Assembly: GCA_023362775.1 (NCBI GenBank)
Contig: JALMGJ010000005.1
Location: 82,439,921 to 82,503,920 of the forward strand
Source: Charina bottae
Lineage: Eukaryota; Chordata; Lepidosauria; Squamata; Charinaidae
Direction of reading: 5' to 3'
DNA: 64,000 nt
Shown: positions 21,706-45,079 of the stretch, one piece after another
How positions within the stretch are numbered: position 1 is the stretch's first letter
How the letters are laid out: every line of letters starts with the position of its first letter
Translations under genes and position numbers: made by a program
Notes under the pieces: generated by a model
Seen by the model: only the letters and a program-made list of their open reading frames with translations
The model's database searches: none
Told to the model about the DNA's origin: nothing

Positions 21706-22876
21706 TATTTATCATATATCTCTTCAGGACAAAGCCCAGTGTTTTTACATTTTTGAAACTGAAGGGTGAACATTTGATCAAGAATCCTGATAATTCATCC
21801 TCCACTTAGATATAGTGGTAGTCTAAATGATCCTTCCAGGACCTTTTGCAGCTCTGTAAGCTTTAGTTATAAGATTGGAATTTAGTTGAGGGAGAGTTAA
21901 TGCAACCAGTATGAACTTCTGAAAAAGAACTTGATTGCTCATGCAGAGTGGCCAAGCACTCCACTTTTGGAACAAAACTGTTTCTTCTGAATTGAATGGA
22001 AAGAGCTATTGGGGAATCAGAATTTAACTCTTTATTGAAGTTACAAAATCCAGTCTTCTGTCAAAGTAGTATAATTTTTAGGTATATTGTCAGAGGATAC
22101 TTCCACACTTCCACTGCTTCCATCCCCTAATTGTCAGAACAGGAGTGTTCCAGAGGCAATAGTTAATGGCATCTGGATCATCCTCCTGACATGGGTTTTG
22201 AGAGCAGAGAGTAGAGAGCAGAACAGCATTAGAAACAGAGCTGCAAGGAAGTGGGGGGACAATTGCATTCTGCAGATTGTTTGGAGGAACTTTATCACAG
22301 CCTGGCTCCAGCTGGGAAGATCAAAGGCAAGGTGAAACAGAGAGGGTCATTAGGGCCTGGTAGACATGGCAACTGGGGACTGGTAACCATGGCAGCAAGG
22401 AAGGAGGGGAAAAAGAAGAGTTTTATCTGTCTGTTTGAGTGCCAAAAGACATTTGTGTCTTTAACTTTAGGTATGGTCTATTATCCTTATTAAAAGAATC
22501 TACGTATATCCGGATGGCGTGTACTGTGGATTACTGAGAGTAAGGGTGCAAGGGCCACGATCCTCACACTAATTCCTTAAATGCAGTTTTCAGCTGATCC
22601 TCAATCTGAGTCACTGTCATAATCCTCACATGGCTGAGAACATCATGAGCCAATCAGCATTCCCTCCAATTAACCAACTAGATAGTGCAGAAAATGGTAT
22701 TTAATCAGTGTCCACCTCCCACCCCCTCACTATTTTTACGCATTTTTCTGGCAATTTCTTTAAAAAAATTTGGGACAAAAGCAATTGGGGAGATCTGCAA
22801 ATTTGCCCAGGCAGTGTCCTTCTATTGCAGTTTAAAGAGCTGTGAAAACACAGCCAAAGTGTCTGATCTTCTATAG
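21706..22876. other. Unassigned intergenic DNA
   Basis: No gene or clear repeat; open frames of about 80 codons at 22087-22493 have no recognisable domain. Confidence 0.45.
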
Positions 22877-23831
22877 CATAGCTTTCCAAACTGTGTGTCG
22901 CTACACACTACTGTGTCACCAGCAGTGTCTCGGTGTGTCGCCAGATGACCCGGAAGCACTGCCTGCGCTGCCCACCCTGCCCTGCCCACGCTTTGTCGGC
23001 AGCGTGACTCCAGCATCGGCATTGGGCACGGTGGGCCGGAGGTTGAGGTGCCTCTTACATGTGCCCCAATATATACAGCAGCCGGAGGGGTCAAGACAAA
23101 GGAGAGAGGTCCTGGCGAAGGCTTAAGCTGCTCGCAAGTGGGCGCCATGCCAAATGGATTTTCCGAGCACGCTTTGGGGAACATCTGAAAAGCGGTCGCT
23201 TTCCCCAGCCTCCCGGCCAGAGATCTTTTGCCCAGACCTCCAGGGTTAAGTTCCATTTTCTCCTTGCCTTTGGGGGCTCCTGCTACCTTGCCAGTTTAAA
23301 AAGCTTCTCGAGTTCCATCAGGCGCTCAGATTTCCCCCCTCAGAGCTGCCCCCTTTTAACAACTTTATATAGTAGCTGCGCCTTGCCGCTTTTGCGCACT
23401 AGAAATAACCACTCAGAACCGTAGGAGAGATCGAGAGGCCAGGAATAGACCCTTTGAGGCTCTTGGGTGGGGTGGGGGGAGAGGCTGCTTCCCATGCACA
23501 ATTATCCCCCTTTTTTTTTTTTTTTGTCCTTAAGAGGCTAGCATTTGGCAAAGACCACCTGTGAGCAGGCTCTTCTGTTCCATTTCTCCCACCATGTGGG
23601 TCATAAACATCCATCCATCCTGCCCTGCCCTGCCCTGCCCTGCCCTGCCCTGCCCTGCTGGCGGGGGGCAGGGTTTCCAGGCGGGAGCCAATCGCTTGGG
23701 CCGGGGGGCGGAGTTTCCAGGCGGGAGCCAATCGCATGGGCCAGGGGGCGGGGAGCCCTGTTATTACTGTGTCGCGAAATGATGCATGTCTAAAAGGTGT
23801 GTCACCAACATGAAAAGTTTGGAAAGCTCTG
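22877..23831. mobile_element. hAT-type element, CATAGCTTTCCAAAC family, 8-bp TSD
   Basis: Starts CATAGCTTTCCAAACTGTG and ends GTTTGGAAAGCTCTG, with the perfect 8-bp direct repeat TTCTATAG on both sides (22869-22876 and 23832-23839). It is the longest of six copies in the window. The GC-rich 955-bp interior includes a (CCTGC)n minisatellite (about 23613-23658) and two GC-box/CCAAT module copies (about 23663-23755). Open frames inside are GC-driven. It would look like a CpG island to a naive caller. Confidence 0.85.
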
Positions 23832-24174
23832 TTCTATAGAGAAGAGAGAAGCTGGGAGCTAGAAGGTGAAGTGACTTAAAACTTCCTGTCAATGGGAAAC
23901 TGACCCTTCCCACAAGCTCTCCAGTATAGCAAAAGGAAAATCATTCTAATTGCACATTTCAAATACACTGCACCTAACCCTCAACCATTGCTGACACCAT
24001 GGGATCACAGCAGCTGGCTTTGAACTGGCACCAAGTCACTGTGTTGAAGTACCCAGGCTGAAGAAAGGGTATTTATTTTGACTTCTGAAGAGTCTTGGCT
24101 GACATGGAGAAAGAGGACAAGAAGTTTTCCTCTTTCTCTCAAAACCCTAGTACCAAAGGTCAAACAATAAGCTG
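23832..24174. other. Unassigned
   Basis: Nothing recognised. Confidence 0.4.
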
Positions 24175-24445
24175 ATCAGAAGATTTAGAACAGGGGGAAA
24201 AAGTGATTCTTCATACAATGCATAATTTACCTGTGGAATTAATCAACACAACTTAGATGGTTTAGAAGGGGATTAGATAATTTAATGGAAGACAGGACTA
24301 TCAAAGATTAGTTCCCTTTTAGAAGGTTGCCACAAATACCAGTTGCAGAGAAATAACAGTGGGAGAGGAGTATGAATGAATGATCTGCTTGCGAGCCCCG
24401 TAGATTAACCCTGTGAGAAACGAAATGCTGGACTAAGGGCTTTAT
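24175..24445 (+). mobile_element. CR1/L3-type LINE 3' end
   Basis: Block order 'gatttagaacaggggg', 'acctgtggaattaatcaaca', 'tagatggtttagaaggggat', 'ataccagttgcagagaa', 'gaaatgctggactaaggg' is the 3' UTR pattern of CR1-group elements. Diverged, non-coding. Confidence 0.6.
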
Positions 24446-25028
24446 TGCCTTAAGCTGATCAACTCCCATGCATAGTTCACATGGAAATGAAGCCATCCTG
24501 AGAAATCTCTTTCTGGATTTTAACCCCTTTCTCTGCTTTGACCATGGTGATGGCCTGGTGTTCTGTCCAGACCACACTTTCCTATTGGGTGGACTCCCCT
24601 TTTTTTCCCCCTATCCCATCCATGCCAGGAAAACAAACATCAATCACTTCCCTTTCTATGGACAGGTATATATATATGGTTTGTGAAAAATGCTCTGGCT
24701 TCCCCAGAGGGACCCTCTATGCCGCCTTCAATGACTTGAAGACAGCTTTTGATTCACTGATTCATTCCCATAGCTGCCTCCTCTATTGATTGTCAGCTAC
24801 AGCAGCTAATTATAAGATTACATGAGGAGACTTCCATGCAAGTTAAATGCAACATCAGTGATACTTTAACAGCACCAGTCCCCACACAAAAGGGTGTCAA
24901 GCAACAGTGCTTTCTGGCTTCCTTTTTATTCACCTTTTATGTTAATGGAATTGTTTAGGCTCTTTCCAAATGTGAATTCCCCCCTCTATCAAATCAGAGA
25001 ATAATTTCCACACACCTCTACACTGAAG

Positions 25029-25328
25029 TATGTCTATGAAGGTTCTCAGTCATCCAGGTGGAATTGTCTGTAGCTTGAATCATGTCAACTGGATTTCTAT
25101 TTTCTTAATGGAAACGTTTCGCTCCTTATCCAAGGGGCTTCTTCAGTCTGAGCAAAGTTGGTAAGGGAATCCTAAATATGTTCCTAGGTAGCTGTGTGCA
25201 CAGCTACCTAGAAACATATTTAGGGTTCCCTTACTAACTTTGCTCAGACTGAAGAAGCCCCTTGGATAAGGAGCGAAACGTTTCCATTAAGAAAATAGAA
25301 ATCCAGTTGACATGATTCAAGCTACAGA
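25029..25328. mobile_element. Inverted dimer of Penelope-like terminal repeats, TSD 13 bp
   Basis: A 300-bp insertion flanked by CTCTACACTGAAG at 25016-25028 and 25329-25341. From 25067 to 25328 it is a near-perfect palindrome centred at 25197/25198. Each arm equals the 3' terminal repeat of the Penelope-like element ending at 29789. It has no coding sequence. The TSD shows it inserted as a unit, splitting the LINE at 24690-26490. Confidence 0.88.
25243..25285 (+). ncRNA. Hammerhead ribozyme-like motif, right arm
   Basis: CTGAAGA (25249-25255), a stem-II hairpin with GGAT loop, then GAAA (25274-25277) give the conserved hammerhead core order. Stem II has one C/A mismatch. The reverse complement of the motif sits in the left arm at 25110-25152. 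Penelope-like elements are known to carry hammerheads in their terminal repeats. Confidence 0.6.
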
Positions 25329-26490
25329 CTCTACACTGAAGACACAGCTGTTCCCTCCCTCATCCAAATTGGACTCCATTGCAGTTTCTGGGCTCTGATT
25401 GAACATTGCCAAACAGAGAAACTGGAAATCAATTATACAAAAACAAAGGTGTTGCTTTTTACCAAGCAATATAGCCAGCATATATGGGAAATCAGTAGCC
25501 ACCCTATTGAGCAAGTAGAAGAATCTAGGCATTCATTTTCAATCATCCACTTCCTGGATACAGCAAACCTGAGAGGCTGCAGCCCAAGTCCACAAAGGCT
25601 CCAGTGCAGTCATTAGATTTGCCAGTTCCAATGGGAACGTAACCCTCCAGCAGCCATTCAAGTTGTCAGTGTGGAGGTGCTGAGCTTGCCATTCTTCTGT
25701 GCCCAGTTCTGTTCATACTCTGATGGTTCACGTTTTGAAACCATCCAATCCAAATTCATCAGAAGCTCATTGCGGACATCATACTCCACTCCAAATATGC
25801 TTCTTCTGTTGGAATTTGGATGCCCCTCTATGGCAACTCAAATGAGTCTCTCTTGCCTGAACTATTGGCTAAGATCTGGGACAAATCACCGACCTAACTA
25901 ACTTTGGCAGATAGCCTTTTTCCCATTTGGAGGAAGACCATGGCCAATTATTTGTCCTACAACTTTTCTGCCCCATTCCTAATATCCTAGACAAAGTCGT
26001 TGTTTTGGATAAACAGAATCTAAAATTCCATCCTACTATCTCAAGGACCTCTTCTACATTCTCTCTCTCCTAAATTAGAATTATATAGAATGATTTCTGC
26101 TACAGATATAACATTCACATTAATCAGGTTAAGTGGCTTACCCTTAGTGCTGACAGAGGGATATATAATAGCATCCTTATGCAGAACATTTCTGCATCTA
26201 TTCGGAGTTCACAATTGAACCAGTAGGCCACATTTTCCTTCACTGCCCTCTCTACTGTGTTTGGTGTGCAGAGCTGATAACCCCACTCCACACCCACTGT
26301 GCTGGCTGGCCGGCCCAAAATTATGTTGCCAACTTTTTTACTTGCTGACTACTTCTCTGAAATTTCTAGTAATGCGACAAAGTTTTGCACAGTTGTTATG
26401 ACAAAATATGGGAGGAGGGGTGCTATGTATGCTGCCTTGAGTACCTGTACAAAAGGCAGGTTATAAATATATCAAATCAATTTAGCAATT

Positions 26491-27495
26491 AATTATCAAA
26501 TTAAGAAAAACAAAAAAAATGCAGTTCCAAGTTTTAGCTGCTCATAACGGTTCACATCATTTTCTGTTTAAGGAAAAATTCCTTAATTTTTGTCTTCATT
26601 GCCTTGGCTGTCACAGTATTGCAGATGGCATAATGCTCTTTAACACCAACCAACACCAAGAATTGAGTAGTTTCACCCCACATGTTTTGAACCTTTGGTT
26701 TTAGGTGGACTTAAGCCAGTAAGTGCAGTTTTGCAGTGGTAAAACTGTTAGAAGAATCTGAGCATAGCTCATAATTTAGGATTTCTAAACACTCTCTCTC
26801 AAGCTGTACAACAGCCTCAATATCTAAATACCTTAGATGTAACATATGTGTGAGAGAAAGAAATGTCAGAGATAATGAGAGGTCATTCAGATGAGTGGAT
26901 TTTGTGTTGTGGGAGTGTGGGTTGTTGGATTAGAGTATCATCTAGAATATGTGAGAGAAATATGTGAACTCCCAAGTATCGTGCACTCAAATCCTACGTC
27001 TGCTATATAGTCAGATTCCTTGGCCAATTATTTGTTTTGTGATTGGTCATAATCATCCTGTCAGTCACTTTCCCTTAGAAAGGATATGCATTCCATCAAA
27101 AAATGGTGAAAAACTGGTTAAAAGAGCAGGGTTTGGCTCGAGTATGACAGTAATTAGGAAATACTCTTATTAGGAAATAATTCAATTATTTCAGTAATTA
27201 GGAAATTAGACAGTAATTAGGAAATAATCTTGAATGAGTTCAAGAGCTATTGCATCCAAGGATACCAAGGGAACTTGTTCATAGTATGGCTGGACCTCTC
27301 CCCATTATCTTTATGTAATCCTAAAGAATGAGTAAAGTGCCAGATAATTGGAAGACACGTGTTAATTCTGCCTTCAAGTAAACGTAAGAGGAGGATCTGG
27401 GAAAACAACAGATCAGTTGACTGATTCCTGAGATGATTCTAGAGAAAATCAAATATATTGATCTGTAAGCATCTTGAAAACTATGTAGTAAACTA
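26491..27495. other. Unassigned intergenic DNA
   Basis: No recognised gene or repeat. A short local tandem of 'cagtaattaggaaat' units lies at about 27149-27222. Confidence 0.45.
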
Positions 27496-27917
27496 CAGGT
27501 AGTCCTCACTTGACAACTGCCCTGTTCAGCAACTCTTCGAAGTTACAATGGCACTGAAAAAGTAACTTTATGACTGGTGCTTGCACTTTTGACCATCAGT
27601 GTCCCCGCGGTCATGTGATCAAGATTCAGGCACTTTGCAACTGGCAGGTGTTTATGCCCATTGCAGCATCCCAGTCACATGATCACCATTTGCATGCTTC
27701 ACAGCCAGCTTCTGACAGTCAGTGGAGATGCTGGCAGTAAAATTGCAAATCACGGTCATGTGTCTTACTTAATGACTGCAGGTGACTTGCTTAATGACCG
27801 CAGAAGTGAAGTGAGATCTTAAGTCCATCACAGTCACGTGATGTCTTGCTTAATGACTGTGTCACTTAGCAATGGAGTTACTGGTCCCAATTGTGGTCGT
27901 TAAGCGACGAGTACCTA
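27496..27917. mobile_element. MITE, second copy of the CAGGTA family
   Basis: CAGGTAGTCCTCACTTGAC at the left, 'gcgacgagtaccta' at the right, TA on both sides. Same interior 'ggtcatgtga' and 'tgcttaatgac' repeats as 20620-21043. Non-coding. Confidence 0.78.
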
Positions 27918-28437
27918 TACTAGAAATCAACACATCTTTGTCAAGAAGAGCTATGATCCTTTGTGGATTGTGGGAAGTTGACCACAGGAAATGTTTTATG
28001 ACATTTTGTATTATGTCATAAAATGTTTTATGATAATTTTAAGTCATAAAATGTTTCACAAAATTTGCCGAATTTCAATTCCACGGGAGTCATGGGTCCT
28101 GGATTTTGGACGCATTCTGTAAGTTAGCACACTTGAAGTACCTTGGCTCAAAAATTGTTGCCCTACGATGCACCATTTTGCCCAGTTAAAGGTTACAAGG
28201 TATCAAAAAGACACGGAGAGTTTTGGTAGTACATAGATGCAACAGGATACTACACTTCAATATTTTTAGTAAATACTTTGATGAAGAGGTGGAATTTACC
28301 AAATTTGCAGTGGCATAAAAAAACCTGGGTCAGCTAAAACCCTAGAAGAAACAAAACAAAATTCAGTATGATCTTGTTAAGTTTTATAATGGGCTGAATT
28401 TTTTAAAAAAATTAACAGAGACTAATATAAAGTTTTT
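27918..28437. other. Unassigned, with a short hairpin
   Basis: TTTATGACA and TGTCATAAA form an inverted repeat at about 27993-28022. Otherwise nothing recognised. Confidence 0.4.
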
Positions 28438-28487
28438 CACTTAGGAAAAAGGAAACAAATGCTCAGGCAAAGGATGGGGAAAACCCA

Positions 28488-29609
28488 ATGATAATCGTAC
28501 ATGTGAAAGGGATCTTGGCCCATTGCACCCATTGTGGCCAATTTATACAGTACATGGAAGAAGTGAAGAAGAAAGCACTCAACACAATCCAGGGAACAGC
28601 GCCCACCCACTGGTTCAGGTATGTGGATGACACCTGGATTAAAATCAAGGCCCAGGAAGTACAGGCCTTCACAGACCATATAAACACCATAGATGCCAAC
28701 ATTAGGTTCACCAGAGAAGACACCAAGGACAACAGACTGGCATTCCTAGACTGTGAAGTCCTCATTGGGACCGGTGGCAAGCTAGAAATAGGGATCTACA
28801 GGAAACCCACACACACAGATCAATATCTGATGTTTGACTCCCACCATCCACTGCAGCACAAACTAGGAGTCATCAGGACATTGTCACACAGAGCATAAAC
28901 CATCCCCACCTCCATGGATTCCAAAAAGAATGAAAATCAGCACCTGAGAACAGCTCTGAAGGCCTGTGGATATCCAAATTGGGCCTTCACTAAATCTAAG
29001 TCTACCAGACCTAAAACAGCGACAGACAGGGCTGAGACTCAGAGTAAACGGAAGAACCTGGTCATTCCTTACATGGCTGGCGTGTCTGAAAAGATAAAAA
29101 GGATATTTGGCAAACACCACATACCTGTATATTTCAAACCCACCAACACACTGAGACAGAGGCTTGTACACCCCAAAGATCAAACTCCAAAACACAAGAA
29201 AAGCAATGCAGTGTATGCAATCCAGTGCAGTGAGGAGTGCTCTGAGCTCTACATTGGAGAAACCAAACAACCTTTGTACAGGAGGATGGCCCAACACAGG
29301 AGGAGCAACACCACAGGACCAGAGTCAGCAGTTTACCTTCATCTAAAGGAAAAAGGACACTCATTTGAGGACATTAATGTTCACATTTTAGACAGGGAAG
29401 ATAAGTGGTTTGAAAGAGGGGTCAAGGAATCCATTTCTGCCAACTTGGAAAATCCTTCTTTGAATAGAGGTGGGGGCCTCAGGCACAATCTTTCCCCTAT
29501 TTTCCTTCCTGCTTTGTCTTCTGTGCCTAGGAAGATTAAGACCATTTCGCAATCTCAACAACAGCAAGGTAATCTTAACGATCCTCCTTTGGATGATAAA
29601 GGGACTTAG
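28488..29609 (+). pseudogene. PLE reverse transcriptase / GIY-YIG endonuclease, truncated
   Basis: One continuous frame except for a single TAA at 28896-28898. The first part has the RT catalytic RYVDDTW (about codon 45), then NRLAFLDCEV and the IYRKPTHTDQYL motif typical of Penelope RT and not of other LINEs. The second part contains the linker and a GIY-YIG domain: YAIQCSEECSELYIGET, then RRMAQHRRS and HSFEDINVHIL. This pairing of RT with GIY-YIG nuclease defines classical Penelope-like elements, which prime synthesis from a nicked target. The RT fingers and palm N-terminus are absent, so the product could not be functional even without the stop. Confidence 0.85.
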
Positions 29610-29702
29610 ACATAAACATCTCAAAAATAACCATGACCTAGCCCCAGGTGCAAGGTCACACAGCCACCCTAGAAACATATTTAAGGATTCCCTTACTAAC
29701 TT

Positions 29703-29752
29703 TGCTCAGACTGAAGAAGCTTCTTGGATAAGGAGCGAAACGTTTCCACTGA
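29703..29752 (+). ncRNA. Hammerhead ribozyme-like motif in PLE 3' repeat
   Basis: CTCAG precedes the core CTGAAGA (29711-29717). A fully paired seven-base stem II (one G-U pair, GGAT loop) leads to GAAA (29737-29740), then ACGT, and CTGAG, which can pair with the upstream CTCAG as part of stem I. All invariant core bases are present. The palindromic ACGT suggests a very short stem III, which would work best as a dimer. It is the best-preserved of the three copies here. Confidence 0.65.
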
Positions 29753-29804
29753 GAAAATAGAAATCCAGTTGACATGATTCAAGCTACAGACAACAGTATC
29801 ACAT

Positions 29805-30565
29805 GGTTGCAAAAAAGCAAATGTAATTTTATGCTCCATCAATAGAAATACAGTTTCATAATCACTGGAGTCAGACTCCTCCTCAAGCACTATGTCCAGT
29901 TCTCAACATCACACTTTAAGACAGATTCAAACAAATTGGAATATGTTCATAAAACAAGGATGATAAAGGGATAAAACCTAAATATTACAAAAGGAGATTG
30001 AGGGAACTGGGTATATTTAGCTGTTGGAAAAGATAACTTGGAGGGAGGATACGACAGCATTCTACAAATATCCAACAAGGTGCCAAACCAAAGATAAACT
30101 GACCTTTATCATTGCAGAATGGAGGTCACAGATCAATGATATTAAATTACAGGAAGACAACCTTACCTAACGATAAAAGCAGTTCAATACTGGAAGAAAT
30201 TACTAACAGAAATTAAATATTCCTATCGGCTGCATACTTTGAACAGAAGCAACATTCATCAATCTGAAATCCTTTGATTCCTGTACTGCATAGCTTTCCA
30301 AACTGTGTGTCGCAACACTTTAGTGTGTTGCGAAGCGGCGGCACGCGCGGGGGCGGTGGTGTGCATGGCGGCGGCGGCACGCCATCAGCGCTTCCGCGTT
30401 TTAGTGAGCCCGCCGCCGCGCACCCCCCCCCCCCCGCACACCCCTGCCACTGTTGGTGTGTTGCTACCAGCGGCAGTTTGGAAAGCACTGCTGTACTGAG
30501 TATGGGGTTGAATTCAAGGACCTACATGTTCCTTTCCAATTCTTATAATTCTATGGTCTTGTGAA
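29805..30565 (+). mobile_element. CR1 LINE 3' end, interrupted by a hAT copy
   Basis: Blocks 'gtccagttctcaacatcaca', 'gagattgagggaactgggta', 'acgataaaagcagttcaata' and, after the hAT insertion at 30289-30490, 'ttcctttccaattcttataa' followed by 'ttctatgg' are the CR1 3' region in order, ending in the short CR1-type octamer tail. Non-coding. Confidence 0.7.
30289..30490. mobile_element. hAT-type MITE, CATAGCTTTCCAAAC family, perfect TSD
   Basis: CATAGCTTTCCAAACTGTG to GTTTGGAAAGCACTG with the perfect 8-bp direct repeat CTGTACTG (30281-30288 and 30491-30498). 202 bp, CG-rich interior with a C-run. No coding potential. Confidence 0.88.
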
Positions 30566-33123
30566 TTTTGATGTTCTCAACATTCTAAATGAACCAACTG
30601 GAGCCAAAAGATTGGAAATATTAATATAAGATGGTGGATAATGAATATGAACTGAAAACACACAAGGACGCACTATGAAAGGAGGTTGCTGAAGTTTATT
30701 ATCTAGCCTTGCCTGAATAACGACAATTATTTACAGTCATGCAAGGCCAAGAAGAAATAAAAACTGTAGCAGAAATCCTGCAAATGTAGACAAAATACAC
30801 TAAAGCGGATTTATTATGTGAGTATAATGGCATAAATTATACTTGTAGCCCTCAATTCCAGCTCTACCAGTGGAGGATCAGTAAGAGCATTGCAACTTCA
30901 CTAGGCATTTTTTTTATTTTCCAAGGGATATTTGTCTACTTCACAATGAATTCTCCTAAGCAACAAGATCAATCAGTACCATATTTAAACTTAATTTAAA
31001 CAAAAGTTTGCTTTCTAATGTTTTCTTAAATTATGTGATTCAATTCAGCCTTTCAGACATCATTGATAGGGTGGGGAAAATAGTAGTAGTAGTTTCATTC
31101 CTTAAAGGAAGTTATATCTCTAAAAATTAATCTGATCTAACATACCCCAACTCATCAAATTCCACTTGCCTGAATTGTATCCATGATCACCAACCTCTGA
31201 GAATTATAACTACAAAGAAGATAACATTAAGCAAGGTAACATATGTAATTTTAACAAGCTGCAACTGTCTGAAGAAAAATCCTTCTTTATAGTGCAATAT
31301 ATCCTCAAAAGAAAGAATATGCAGCTCTACATTTAGAATTATTATAGTACCCATCAAATAAGCAGCAGCACACAAACAAAAACCCTGTCTAAACTGAATT
31401 AGATACTGCAGGTTTTGGGCAAAGGCAATATATGTATTCTATTAATTCCCAAATTTTTGAGAACTGAAATACATACTGTTTTTCTGTACAGTATTAAAAT
31501 CGGAAGCACACCTCACGGACATGTTTGGATTGCACAACTGTATTCCACAGTACTGATTTATGCCTCTTGATAAAGTGAGACAAGTAAATTTTGTTTGTAA
31601 CTGACACATTCACTCTTACTAGAAAAGATATTCTAACTTTACCAGTTTCCCAAGCATAATACAGAGGTGGATCAGCCATCTTAACATAGTTGACTTTGCA
31701 CTTATTATAATGAACACTTTCTGACTACAATCCACAAAACTGGTGGTGATGTTCTATGGAAAAGCAGACTAGTTCAAAAGGAGAATGCAAGGTTATAAAT
31801 AGAGGGATTTAACATAGCATTAAGCCAGGAAAAACAAGCTCCATTAAGTTATTTGACTTCATCCTGTGTATTCTCAAGTACTTGATTTACTAGTTACTGG
31901 CCAAGAACTGGGACATTAAACTCCTTACTTATCTAAGAGATTAGGATTCCCAGTTAGTTGATATATACAATCTTTAAAACTCATCATCTGCATACGGAAG
32001 ACCTACAGCTGTTAACAGAATACTTTTGCTGATCTACAAGGCTTTATGCATAATTTAACCATATTCATTTAACATTACTATGAAGTATGCTTTCTTTCAG
32101 AAAGGAACTTTCTAATAGTTTTCTGGTCATCTGACTATTAGTTATAGTAATTTGAACCATACACATAATTACCACCTTTGTCTTTCAAAGACGACAATTT
32201 TGTGGATGTCAATATTATAATCCTCTAGCACCAGAAACATCTGTTCTGTAATTCTGAGCATGTTTAGGCTCAGAAACTAAGCAGCAGGGATATGCAGAAC
32301 ATTTTGAACTGAACTGTCTTGAAACAACACTGTTTCACACATGGAACACAACTGTTTCAAGCTTGAAACACAAATTACTCAGGGTAGGTACTTCTCATTC
32401 AAGGCAAGGTGCTTCAGAGTTGAAACAGCATGTTTCAAATGAGGAACAGTTCAATTTGAAATGTTTTGCAATACTTGGATCACCAGGGAATATTAGGGCT
32501 ATAGATAAGACTGGAAAGGCAAAAATAACCCAAGACAATGGCAAACCACCTCCATACTGCTGCTAATAAAATTGCATGGTTATGTCTACACAGTCACTGA
32601 GGCTTCAAGCTTGATTTAAAGGTGTCTTTCCTTTTAACCCTGAAAGGAAGAACAGAGGACTACAAAACTAAAAGAAAGCAGCAACTCTAAACAGGTGCAG
32701 TAGTATTCCTCAAGTATTCAGTTCAAAACAACAGGAAGGTGATAGTGTTGCCCATCTCTTGGCTCCACGTTTTGATTATCTTCCCACAGTTATTTCCAAA
32801 CTGATTTGTCGAGATCCATATGAAAAGATAGCTGGATAACAGATTCAACAACAACGCCATAGCTTGGAGCTACTTTACTGTAGCAAGTTCACATCAATCT
32901 CTAGAATATCTTTAATAATAGATTTGTAGACCAATTAATGAGAAGCATCATAATGCAAGCTGGAAATTATACTTTTCATATGAATGCATATTGTTTGTTT
33001 TACTTCCACGTGAAGAATTAATAGCTCAAAACAGGCTCAGTTCACAATGATAAAGGTGAAATCTTTGACTTTTAAACTTCTTTGTAGGATTACCCAGAGG
33101 TAGTCTCTAGTATCTTCCTTTCA
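30566..33123 (-). other. FBXL15 downstream region, possible long 3' UTR
   Basis: No repeat family or gene recognised over 2.5 kb, which is unusual in this window and would fit a 3' UTR plus flank. On the minus strand an AATAAA (plus 30695-30700) is followed by a GT-rich stretch, a plausible poly(A) site; other AATAAA matches exist nearer (for example about 30805). A short cluster of TGTTTCAA/TTGAAACA motifs lies at 32310-32470. Confidence 0.35.
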
Positions 33124-44450
<11,327 letters not shown>

Positions 44451-45079
44451 CCTCCGCACCGGCCGCCGCCGCCGCCTTCCGCGGAAATTACGTTGGGCAG
44501 GAGGCGGAAACGGGGGCGAGGGGGAAGTCCGTAGAGATATGAAAGGCAGAGATAAGGGGCTGGGAGCGGTGAAAGGCAGATAATGAAGCGCTCCCGAGAC
44601 ACTCGTAGCAAAGCACGCGGAGCACTACGTTCCTGGAAGCAAGGAGGTAGTTCTGAAACGGAGCCGGTTGGGGTCAAGGAAAACAACCAGCGGCGTTGCC
44701 CGTGATTCCGAACGGAAGACTGAGCTTGGAAAGACGCCCCACTTGGGGGGAAATGGAACGAAGCCCCGCTGGAAATGGAGCAAAACGATTTGCTGCCCTC
44801 AGGGTGAAAGGCGGGCAGCGGCTGGTATGGTAGCCCTTGAGAGTAGAAGGAGAAGGACGGGGTTTTGAGTCGTCCGAAGGATCGGTCCGGACTGGATCAA
44901 GGTCCGTGGAATGAAGCCAATATATGAATGAAGTGGAACCTTGAAAACAAACACATCCTCCTGGTTACCTGGGTTCCACTTGCAGCTACAAACTCCCACA
45001 GTGGTATCACTTTTGTTTTTCTTTCCTTTTAATCTCGGGGAAGGCGGCCTCGGTGCTTAAGACTGATACCGTGTTCTGG

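Larger units (their letters stand above)
24690..26490 (+). pseudogene. Degenerate non-LTR retrotransposon ORF2, plus strand
   Basis: Near 24.7 kb the translation gives GTLYAAFNDLKTAFDSL, the RT motif around the first catalytic aspartate. A QKGVKQQCFLASFLF-like segment follows near 24.9 kb. After the Penelope insertion (25029-25328) come lysine-rich RT-thumb residues and an RTSYSTPNMLLLLEFGCPSM-like C-terminal segment near 25.8 kb. The 3' end 'gtatgctgccttgagtacc' leads to a short A-rich end at about 26490. Stops and frameshifts are everywhere. It appears related to the minus-strand LINE at 58.6-63.3 kb. The clade is not certain (Vingi/I-like is one possibility). Confidence 0.65.
28438..29789 (+). 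mobile_element. Penelope-like element (PLE), 5'-truncated
   Basis: Holds the C-terminal part of a Penelope reverse transcriptase, a GIY-YIG endonuclease region and a 3' terminal repeat (29655-29789) identical in plan to the arms of the dimer at 25029. The left boundary is approximate; the N-terminal half of the RT and the upstream terminal repeat are missing. Confidence 0.85.

Noticed and set aside
22822..23256. 144-codon minus-strand frame
   Set aside because: Crosses the TSD and runs into a non-autonomous hAT element; a composition artefact.
28884..29297. 137-codon minus-strand frame
   Set aside because: Antisense to the Penelope-like element's coding region.
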